From: Qipengyuania mesophila
GTDB lineage: Bacteria > Pseudomonadota > Alphaproteobacteria > Sphingomonadales > Sphingomonadaceae
Direction: 5' to 3'
Length of the DNA stretch: 64,000 nucleotides
Assembly: GCF_019711655.1 (NCBI RefSeq)
Contig: NZ_JAIGNU010000001.1
Location: 248,001-312,000, forward strand
The notes beneath the pieces are model-generated. The model was not told the origin of the DNA and did not search any database. It was given only the letters and a program-made list of their open reading frames with translations. Numbering within the stretch: the first letter of the stretch is position 1; each line of letters begins with the position of its first letter. The translations under genes and the position numbers were made by a program. Below are positions 17,525-27,468 of this stretch, in pieces.

Positions 17525-18196
17525 ATGTCGGGGTTCGATTTCGCATTCACGCTGTTCGGGCTGGTGCTGGGGCTGGCGATGGCGGAGGTGCTGGCGGGCT
17601 TCGTCCGCGTGCTGAAGGCGCGAAGCCTCCCGGCCTCAAGCAGCAAGGCGGTAGGCCGGACCAAGAAGGCCTCAAGCAGCGCAGCGGTAGGCCGAAAAAG
17701 TCGCTCGATACGCATAGGCTGGATGACGCCCGTCATGGGCGGGATCGTGGTGGTCGACCTCGTCACCGCGTGGAACCTCGCCTGGCTGACGCTGCAGGAG
17801 GTGTCGATCAGCATCCCCGTGCTGGTGGCGGGAATGGTCGAAACGGGGCTCTACTTCGTCGCCGCGAGCCTCGTCTGGCCCGACGAGGCGAAGGACTGGG
17901 CCGATCTCGACAACTGGTTCGACCGGCACAAGGCGCAGATCGGAATCTGCCTCGCCTTCGCCAATGTCGGCTTCTGGCTGCTCTACAATGCCAGCGGCAT
18001 CTACAACGGCTTCCCGCCCGCGCTCGCCCCCTACATCCTGGCCACCGCCGCCCTCCCCTTCACCCGCACCCGCCGCGAGAGCGCACTGGCGCTGGCCGTG
18101 CTGGTGACGTGCCTGACATGGGTGGTCGGGATCAGCACGCTGCGCCTGCTGGGCTGGACACCCTGGGCAACGGGGATGGTGCCGCTGGCGGGGTGA
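17525..18196 (+). CDS. Multi-span membrane protein with a 12-codon tandem repeat
   Basis: 223-residue protein with about six hydrophobic segments (MSGFDFAFTLFGLVLGLAMAEV at the N-terminus, then five more). Between the first two segments is a basic insert made of two 36-base tandem repeats (17632-17667 and 17668-17703) encoding ASSSKAVGRTKK and ASSSAAVGRKSR. GGGGGAGGA precedes ATG 17525. A truncated second copy of its N-terminus lies at 20459. Function unknown; the AMAEVLAGFVRV core is shared by both copies. Confidence 0.65.
   Translation: MSGFDFAFTLFGLVLGLAMAEVLAGFVRVLKARSLPASSSKAVGRTKKASSSAAVGRKSRSIRIGWMTPVMGGIVVVDLVTAWNLAWLTLQEVSISIPVLVAGMVETGLYFVAASLVWPDEAKDWADLDNWFDRHKAQIGICLAFANVGFWLLYNASGIYNGFPPALAPYILATAALPFTRTRRESALALAVLVTCLTWVVGISTLRLLGWTPWATGMVPLAG
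17632..17703 (+). repeat. 36-bp tandem repeat, two copies, in frame
   Basis: Two head-to-tail 36-base units; the first 27 bases of each differ at three positions. Twelve codons per unit, so the reading frame of the membrane gene is preserved. Placed in a cytoplasmic or periplasmic loop after the first membrane helix. Confidence 0.8.
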
Positions 18197-18263
18197 CTAG
18201 GCTGTCTGCTCCGCAACCCGTGCCGCCGCGCCGCAGTGCACGCGTTGTAGTGGAGGCAAAGAT

Positions 18264-20177
18264 TCAAGTCTGCTTCTTTTTCTTCGTATTTGACGTCCTT
18301 GGAGGCTTGAGGTCCAACTTCTCACTCAACTTTCTGATGAGGAGTTCAAAAGATGTCGCTGTTCGAGCGACTGGCGCCTGATAGTCGCTTAATGCAATGA
18401 GATGCTGAAAGAGTTGAGAGGCTTCCTGTTTAAGTTTCCGACCTTTTTTGAAGCCATGTTTTTCGACAAGCTTCTCAACGTCACCGCCATAAAGCGCTTC
18501 GAATGCCTTACCCTTTGTCTTTGGGACAAGTTCACCAAGATTAACAAGCTCATCGTCAGTCAATGCATAATTGTCCTGATAGCGCTTTGCCTCCCGCCTT
18601 CCCGCAACATCATCGTCAAGTAGAATGACGAATGGGACTGCCCAACCGCGAAAAAGACTTATCAGCGTAGCCATATCGCCTGCACCATTTGCGGGGAATA
18701 CCGCCATCTGCGGATCGGCCCCGATACGTTTTGCAAAATATGCAAAGGGGTGAAAATCGAACTTCCCTTCTAGAAAGATCGCTGGCCCACGGAATGACAG
18801 CGGACTTATCTGATATCGAAGAGCATCGAAAACAGGCTGGAAATATGTTGTCCTGCTAGGATTGTCGGAAACGAATGTTCGATATCTTATTGCTTCAATC
18901 TCGTTTGGTTTTGTAGAAAATTGATCGAAATCATCACTGGCTAAATCAATAGCTTTATTGTCAACTATATAGGCCTTTTCCAACCATAAAGGATTAACCA
19001 TATAATGACTATGAGTCGAATAGACGATTAAATCGTCGGGCCCGCAAATTTTTTCAAAGCTCTCAAGAAGCTTTATTTGCGCTCCAGAGTGCAAATGAGA
19101 AGCCGGTTCGTCGAACAGGTAAATTGATGGACGTCCCTCAAGTCCCGATCGACGAAACTGAGTAAAAAGTAGAAAGCTAAAAAACCATCGAAAACCCAGC
19201 GATCTTTCTTTTAGAAGATACTTTGATTGCCCATCGATGATGTATAATTCGACATACACCGCATTGTTATGATTGGGATCAAAATCCCACGCAAACTCGA
19301 TGCGCTTATTGAGCAGCTTTCTCCCAAATATTTCATCCCAAGCACCAATGATCACCTTACTCGCTTCATTGGACACCTCCCGCACGACGGTATCGATATC
19401 ACCTTCGATGCTCGCACCGAGCAGAGCTCGGAAAAATTTCTCAGCCCCGGATGCCTCCGCAGCCTCCTTTACTCGTTTAACAATGTGTTTTTGAATGGAA
19501 TATTCCGGGTCGACCGTCCGCAAAATATCTTGAAAAACCTTTCGATAGTAGGCGTTCTGAATTGATTCGCCCTCAATTTCCTCTAGATAAATTCGGTCCG
19601 GGACATCGAAAAGAAATGTGGGGAAATATATGATAGCAGGAAGCATAGGGTTAAGTCTTTTAACCAGAGCCATCCAAACAGGATCTGAATTTAGTCTGCC
19701 CTTATATTGCTTTGTTCCGTTTTTCTTCTTATATTCTACGGTAAACGTCCAATAATTTCCCTGATTTATCAACTTCGAATCGGAAAAGCTATACCGCTTC
19801 TCAACGGTGATTGCTCGAGGAAAAGCATCCTGATCGATTATCGCGTTGGTCCGAATCAAAGCTGTTTTGGCCAAAATTTTGACGTCATCCTCGTTGAGTT
19901 CGACCTCACAAATGATTGAGACAGAATCTGTGAAACGACCCCTACGGTGTTTTGGTACGAAGCCGCTCGAATCGATCTTGGTGTAATAATTTTCGACCAA
20001 AGTCTGCGTGTCTGTGTCAGTAGAGACGAAGTTTGAAATCGCCTCCAAGATCGTTGTTTTGCCGCTCTCGTTCAAACCAATCAGCGTGATGACTTGTCCG
20101 GGAACGTCGTTATCCAAGTCGATCGTAGTGTCCACAATACCGCGGAAATTTCTGATGCGCGCGCTTAGAATTTTCAT
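18264..20177 (-). CDS. OLD-type ATP-dependent nuclease (ABC ATPase + TOPRIM)
   Basis: 637-residue protein of the overcoming-lysogenization-defect (OLD) class. Walker A is GLNESGKTT (residues 34-42), Walker B is SIYLFDEPASHLH (~350), followed by an H-loop-like YSTHSHYMV; a C-terminal TOPRIM nuclease domain has the acidic FLEGKFD (~467) and LLDDDVAGR (~519). Such proteins cut nicked or foreign DNA; GajA of Gabija belongs to this class, but no GajB helicase or other partner is adjacent. Base composition is clearly AT-richer than its neighbours, and it sits inside a duplicated segment, both signs of acquisition. ATG 20177 (GGGGGGG upstream) is preferred to TTG 20189. Confidence 0.85.
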   Translation of the reverse strand: MKILSARIRNFRGIVDTTIDLDNDVPGQVITLIGLNESGKTTILEAISNFVSTDTDTQTLVENYYTKIDSSGFVPKHRRGRFTDSVSIICEVELNEDDVKILAKTALIRTNAIIDQDAFPRAITVEKRYSFSDSKLINQGNYWTFTVEYKKKNGTKQYKGRLNSDPVWMALVKRLNPMLPAIIYFPTFLFDVPDRIYLEEIEGESIQNAYYRKVFQDILRTVDPEYSIQKHIVKRVKEAAEASGAEKFFRALLGASIEGDIDTVVREVSNEASKVIIGAWDEIFGRKLLNKRIEFAWDFDPNHNNAVYVELYIIDGQSKYLLKERSLGFRWFFSFLLFTQFRRSGLEGRPSIYLFDEPASHLHSGAQIKLLESFEKICGPDDLIVYSTHSHYMVNPLWLEKAYIVDNKAIDLASDDFDQFSTKPNEIEAIRYRTFVSDNPSRTTYFQPVFDALRYQISPLSFRGPAIFLEGKFDFHPFAYFAKRIGADPQMAVFPANGAGDMATLISLFRGWAVPFVILLDDDVAGRREAKRYQDNYALTDDELVNLGELVPKTKGKAFEALYGGDVEKLVEKHGFKKGRKLKQEASQLFQHLIALSDYQAPVARTATSFELLIRKLSEKLDLKPPRTSNTKKKKQT

Positions 20178-20237
20178 ACGCCCCCCCAAAGCATTTCTTA
20201 GAAGGTTGCCACTTTAGCTTGGCTACGTCGAGCGCAT

Positions 20238-20401
20238 TTACTCCGCCGCCTGGCGCTGCCTGTCCGACATCGGCTTGAGATACTGCCCGGTGTAGTTCCG
20301 ACCGCCACCACCTCCTCGTGCGTGCCCTGCGCGACCACCTAACCGCCGCGCACCCCGCCGCCGGGGCCGAGGACGAGGATTTGGTCGGCAATCTTAATGG
20401 C
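20238..20401 (-). pseudogene. Remnant of the uvrA 3' end
   Basis: This stretch is a degraded copy of the last ~170 bases of uvrA (intact copy at 20598-20800): matching words include GGTACTGCCCGGTGTAG-like, GTGCCCTGCGCGACCACC and CCGCCGCCGGGGCCGAGG. Where intact uvrA encodes GGKVVAQGT, the copy has a TAG in place of the Lys codon, so it cannot be functional. It ends with its own TAA at 20238. It marks one edge of a former tandem duplication. Confidence 0.85.
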
Positions 20402-20458
20402 TTGCGCCCCCTCCCCGCCCCGCGCTAGCTCTCGGCGGGGGACCGGTGGGCGCGGGCG

Positions 20459-20577
20459 ATGAGCGAATTCGATATCGGTTTCGAGCTGTTCACGCTGCTG
20501 CTCGGCCTCGCCATGGCCGAGGTGCTCGCGGGCTTCGTGCGCGTCTTCAAGCTGCGCAGCCGCATCCGCCACGGGCG
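20459..20577 (+). pseudogene. Truncated copy of the membrane gene's N-terminus
   Basis: The first 34 codons (MSEFDIGFELF, LLLGLAMAEVLAGFVRVFK) are about 75% identical to the start of the membrane gene at 17525, then similarity stops at a Gly/Arg-rich stretch and the frame runs antisense into the end of uvrA. It keeps the hydrophobic helix but none of the remaining five segments. Read together with the uvrA remnant, it is the second half of a decayed duplication. Confidence 0.8.
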
Positions 20578-20597
20578 CGGCGGCGGGCGGCGGGGCG

Positions 20598-23564
<2,967 letters not shown>

Positions 23565-23646
23565 GGCGGGTCACTTGGGGTTTGAGTGGGCGAGAGTCCA
23601 GCGGGGCTGCGGATGACCGCCTGAAAGGGAGGTATCGGGCAGGAAT

Positions 23647-23661
23647 GTTCTTGAAATGTTC
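23647..23661. promoter_or_regulatory. LexA (SOS) box
   Basis: GTTC, seven bases, GTTC: an exact match to the alphaproteobacterial LexA site GTTC-N7-GTTC, located in the divergent spacer upstream of uvrA. On the uvrA strand it reads GAAC-N7-GAAC. It could also affect the divergent lipoprotein gene at 23781. Confidence 0.7.
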
Positions 23662-23780
23662 GCACCGTTCAGCGCGGAGGTCAAGTTTCCGAGAGACAAC
23701 AATTCGCAGGTGTGACGAGGATCACAGCTTCGTCGACGTGCGGATGATACCAAACTCTCGATCCGCAACGGAGTAGTACA

Positions 23781-25451
23781 ATGAAATTGCATGCAGCAGC
23801 TATTGGGATTCTCGCTGTTTTGGCGGGAGGTTGCACTACAACGCTGGAGAGTACCAAACCTCCGGGCATCCACGAGATCGCACGCGGCATCGAATACCGC
23901 TTGCCGGAAACGCAGATCGAGGTTGAGGCCAATTGGGCACTGGTCGATTGCAAGACAATCACCTTTACGCGTGACCCGAATGATGCGGGGGCGCTCACTT
24001 CGGCGAAAATCTTCTCACTCGAGTCGGGGACAAGCCGGTTTCTTCGCAAGTTCGAGGGCGGTGAAATTCGCACAGCCGCGCTGGCGAGCGACGGTATCGG
24101 CTGGCCGAAGGTGAACGAGCTCGGAGCCCAGATGGAAATCGTCCTGAAGCCGACCGCGACGTATGCAGCAAGAACCATCGAGGGCGAGAGGTTGCTGATC
24201 GACTACGAAAAGCTGACCGAGGCATTCAAGACCGGCTCAATCACGGCCGAGTATTACTCTGACACCCTCATCCTCAAGTCGATCAACGCGAAGCTGGAAG
24301 GCCAGGAAGGCGAGGCTCTAAAGAGTGCGATCGGCTTTGCAGGTAATGTTGCCCGGATCGCATTCGGCCTTGGCGGTGCCGTTCCGGCGGGCGCTGGTCC
24401 GGCTGCGGCAGGCGACGTATCGGTCACAATGGAGCAATGCACCGAGAGGACCAAAGGCCTGGTCAGGCAGCGCAACGACGTGCTGAAGTCCATCAAGGAC
24501 AATGAGAACAAGCTCAAGCTGATCGGTGCGAAAATCGGCGAAATCAATGTGAAGCTTGCGACCGGCACGCTCGACGAGGCTGCGATCGAGGCCCTGAAAG
24601 CGCTACTCAAGGGCGAGAAAGGCAAGCTCGAAACGGTCGATGGCACCCTGAAAGCGCAAAAGGAGGCCCTTGCCTACCTGAACGGAAAGCTGTCGGTTTC
24701 GGCGAAGCAAATGGTCGGGCAGAGCGGTAGCTTCCGGACGACCATCCAACCCAGCGTCGAATCACTCGAGGAGACCTTTTCCGGTGCATTCGAAGAGAGC
24801 GAACCCGATTTTCCTTCGCTCGCGAACGAGGTTCGTCTTCTAGCGAGCATTTTGCCTCAACAGCAGGGAGAGCCGATCTGCGATGGCGACGGCGCTTCTG
24901 TAGGTTGCAGCGTCGAAGCCAACAAGTCGTTCGATGGGATAGTCTACCGCTCAGCTGTACCCGCACGTCTCGAGGTCACCACCACGGGCAAGGACCATCA
25001 GGAGGTCTTGAAGAAATCATTGCGCGTCATCCAACTTGGTCGATTGCAGTTGCTGCCGCTCAAGAACAAGTTTGCGGAAAGCAATTCGCTTGAAGTGCTG
25101 TTCGACCAGGCCGGTACACCGTCAAAGGTATCGTACGAAAAAACGAAGAGCGGTGCCAAGGAAGCGTTGGACCTGCTTACAACGGCATCGGGGGAGGTGC
25201 TCAAGGTTCAGCAAGAAGTGGCAGCCTACAAAAAGGCCAAGCTAGATGCGGAGAAGGCGCTCGCCGGGGAAGTGCTTACCGAATTGCAGCGAAAGCGTGA
25301 TCTGCTGAAAACCCAACAGGAAATTGACACTCTTACCTCGCCTAAGCCGAGCGAGATTGCGGTACTCGAAGCGGAGGTGGACATGCTGACGCTCAAAGCC
25401 AAGATCGCTCAACTCGAAAAGCAAATCCGCGAAGCCGAAGACGACGAGTAA
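23781..25451 (+). CDS. Large coiled-coil lipoprotein of unknown function
   Basis: 556-residue lipoprotein: signal peptide with lipobox LAGGC (Cys18). Residues ~35-200 are mixed strand/helix; two helical coiled-coil stretches follow (about 215-310, with Lys/Glu/Asn-rich heptads such as SIKDNENKLKLIGAKIGEIN, and about 470-556). A beta-rich segment lies between them. No family recognised. It heads a three-gene set on the + strand, five bases before a papain-like protease, and its base composition is lower in G+C than the chromosome around it. The coiled coils suggest an oligomeric periplasmic scaffold; this is inference. Confidence 0.7.
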   Translation: MKLHAAAIGILAVLAGGCTTTLESTKPPGIHEIARGIEYRLPETQIEVEANWALVDCKTITFTRDPNDAGALTSAKIFSLESGTSRFLRKFEGGEIRTAALASDGIGWPKVNELGAQMEIVLKPTATYAARTIEGERLLIDYEKLTEAFKTGSITAEYYSDTLILKSINAKLEGQEGEALKSAIGFAGNVARIAFGLGGAVPAGAGPAAAGDVSVTMEQCTERTKGLVRQRNDVLKSIKDNENKLKLIGAKIGEINVKLATGTLDEAAIEALKALLKGEKGKLETVDGTLKAQKEALAYLNGKLSVSAKQMVGQSGSFRTTIQPSVESLEETFSGAFEESEPDFPSLANEVRLLASILPQQQGEPICDGDGASVGCSVEANKSFDGIVYRSAVPARLEVTTTGKDHQEVLKKSLRVIQLGRLQLLPLKNKFAESNSLEVLFDQAGTPSKVSYEKTKSGAKEALDLLTTASGEVLKVQQEVAAYKKAKLDAEKALAGEVLTELQRKRDLLKTQQEIDTLTSPKPSEIAVLEAEVDMLTLKAKIAQLEKQIREAEDDE

Positions 25452-25456
25452 ACTCG

Positions 25457-26071
25457 ATGTCGATGGACGATTTAGTATATGACGCACTCGCGACGGAAAA
25501 ATTCTCGGCCGTGCCATTGGCGACCGCCCACAGGTCCATCGCCATCGACTTCGACGACCAACAATGTTCCAACTGGTGCTGGGCCGCGGTTGGCCTTGAG
25601 CTCTGCCGCGTCAATCCCGGTACCAGCTTCGGGCATCGCTCCAGCCGTTCGCAAGCCGACCTCGTCATGCTCGTCCAAGGCTCGCTCGATGATACGCCGC
25701 GCAAGGTGGGTTCGGTCGTTTCGCAACTTCGTAACGCAGGCTGGTTGGGTGCGAGATACTACCGCAGGAGCTATCACGGCGATCAACTTCGGAAGGAGCT
25801 GCGCGACAGCATCGATGCGGGAAATCCGGCTTCCGCCGTCATCACATGGAGGACTGGCCTGTCCCATAACGTATGTGTGTTCGGCTACATCACGGCGAGC
25901 GACGGTAGCTACTCTTTTTGGGTGTACGATCCGTCGGCAACAGACTTAAAGTCGGACAACCGCTACTTGCTGAGCGGAACCGAATTTGATCGCTATCCCG
26001 GCTGGGATGCTGAGACTGGGCGACAAATCTTCGGATTTGTTGACGCGGTTTATACGGCCGCGAGAGAATAG
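25457..26071 (+). CDS. Papain-like cysteine protease, AvrRpt2 type
   Basis: 204-residue predicted cysteine protease. The catalytic set is complete: Cys in DDQQCSNWCWAAVGLELC (C41, with the preceding Gln), His in GLSHNVCVFGY (H137) and Asp in FWVYDPSAT (D158). This is the AvrRpt2/C70 (PF12385-like) pattern QxCSNWCWAA, also found in bacterial conflict and effector proteins. No signal peptide. It starts five bases after the lipoprotein gene and is followed by GTG 26074, so the three genes appear to be one operon. The target is unknown. Confidence 0.85.
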   Translation: MSMDDLVYDALATEKFSAVPLATAHRSIAIDFDDQQCSNWCWAAVGLELCRVNPGTSFGHRSSRSQADLVMLVQGSLDDTPRKVGSVVSQLRNAGWLGARYYRRSYHGDQLRKELRDSIDAGNPASAVITWRTGLSHNVCVFGYITASDGSYSFWVYDPSATDLKSDNRYLLSGTEFDRYPGWDAETGRQIFGFVDAVYTAARE

Positions 26072-26073
26072 CC

Positions 26074-26625
26074 GTGGCGCGTATCCTCAAGGTGCGGCTA
26101 TCCAAGATCGCGCGAGCGCAGGCGGTACTGGACTTGTCGAACACCTATGCGAATACGACGAGTTCGAGGCTTAACGGAAAACTCGCCGGCCTGCCGATCT
26201 ACACCGGGCCTACCGGTCGCGTAGCGCTGGCCAATTTATCGAATGGCCGAATGCCCGAATTTCGCCGCGTAGGTTGGCGGTATGTGGCGACATTTGAGGA
26301 TTTCACTGGTTCACTACCCTGCCCTGCGACCGCAGATTACGCCAGGTCGAGCGGCGGAACCCATCGCTGTTGTCGAATTGACCATAGTGCCGCGACCTTT
26401 GTGAATGCTGTGCAAGTCGCATGCCGCCATGCTGCGTCTCGCGAGAACAATCTTCGCTTCGCCCCGCGTTTGCTGCTTTATCCGGTACTGCGATGGAGCG
26501 CTGTCTGGATGGCTGAGCGTCATCAGGAGAATGACTTCTTCGTCGTCGACGACCGCGGTATCAGCGATCGGCTATCCTGCTTGAAGGATCTCGAACATGC
26601 GCTGAAGGGTATCATCGCGCTCTAG
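26074..26625 (+). CDS. Unknown protein of the protease cassette
   Basis: 183-residue protein with a GTG start two bases after the protease stop. It has no signal peptide or membrane helix. A basic N-terminal helix (VARILKVRLSKIARAQAV) precedes a mixed region with three Cys (SLPCP, HRCCRIDH, VACRH). I recognise no family. Tight coupling to the protease suggests a substrate, inhibitor or activator; this is inference only. Confidence 0.6.
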   Translation: MARILKVRLSKIARAQAVLDLSNTYANTTSSRLNGKLAGLPIYTGPTGRVALANLSNGRMPEFRRVGWRYVATFEDFTGSLPCPATADYARSSGGTHRCCRIDHSAATFVNAVQVACRHAASRENNLRFAPRLLLYPVLRWSAVWMAERHQENDFFVVDDRGISDRLSCLKDLEHALKGIIAL

Positions 26626-26628
26626 TCG

Positions 26629-26826
26629 ATGTGGAAGGCGGCTAACGCCAAGCCGGCGCCCGCGCGACCGGAAGAGGGCCTCGAAGGGATGCCCGGTGCG
26701 CCGATCGACCTCATCAAGGCCTTGCCCGGGCTGATCGACTAGCTGGCCAAAGCACCCGCGGCGACCATCCTGATCGCCCTCGGGCTGCTGCTGGTTTGGG
26801 CGCCGACACGCGAACTGCCGCAGGCG
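26629..26826 (+). pseudogene. Small membrane ORF interrupted by TAG
   Basis: An ATG four bases after the preceding gene opens a frame of 37 codons (MWKAANAKPAPARPEEG..., ending GLID), then TAG at 26740-26742, and the same frame continues at once as LAKAPAATILIALGLLLVWA, a good membrane helix. Without the TAG it would be a small single-span protein. Frame and amino-acid style decay after about 26826. Together with the next spacer it accounts for the 370 bases before 26996. Confidence 0.55.
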
Positions 26827-26995
26827 CGCAACGCGATCCCGCGATGCCAAATTGCAACGCCTCGGAAACAAACGGGAATGGCTGCGACCGGCCGCACCGG
26901 AGCAGCGACAGCCTGCGTAGCCGGAGAATGTTTCGTTCATATTCCCCGCGCTATCGCTCGGGCGGGATCGAAAACTTGAGGGAAGGTCGCACTTC

Positions 26996-27307
26996 ATGAA
27001 TGCTCGTCTGCTGGCCGGTGCAATTGCACTCGGCTCCATTGCCCTGTCCACGCCTGTCCTGGCCGACGACCCGAACGATCCGTCGATGCGTTCGAGGCAG
27101 GCGCGCGAGCGCGATGCGGCGATCATCCGCCAGCTCAATCTCGAACAGCTGCGCTACGTCCAGAAGCGCGATGCCGAACAAGCCAAGGGCTGGCAGGCGA
27201 CCCGCGATTATCCCAACCAGCTGGCCGAGCATGAAAAGCGCATGGCCGCCTGGCGCCACGCGGTGCGCATGTGCGAAAGCGGCCACTACGAATATTGCGC
27301 GCGCTGA
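26996..27307 (+). CDS. Small periplasmic protein
   Basis: 103-residue protein with a signal peptide (ending near STPVLA) and a helical, charged mature part (RSRQARERDAAIIRQLN, then KRMAAWRHAVRMCESGHYEYCAR) with two Cys at the C-terminus that could form a disulfide. No family recognised. It precedes the M13 peptidase gene by 161 bases on the same strand. Confidence 0.65.
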   Translation: MNARLLAGAIALGSIALSTPVLADDPNDPSMRSRQARERDAAIIRQLNLEQLRYVQKRDAEQAKGWQATRDYPNQLAEHEKRMAAWRHAVRMCESGHYEYCAR

Positions 27308-27468
27308 CGCGAGCGGTCGTACATCGTCGTATTCCGGCCCCGCCGGTGGGCGATGGTGCGCCACAGCCTGCCGCTCGCAGAGGCATCTGCACCGTTCGCC
27401 GACTAGTCTTGCTCCGGGCGAAAGAAGCGCGCTAGCAGGCGCGCGACTGTAATCCAGGGGACTCAAAC

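Noticed and set aside
18264-20177. Complete Gabija system
   Set aside because: Only the GajA-like OLD/TOPRIM protein is present; no GajB helicase gene is adjacent.
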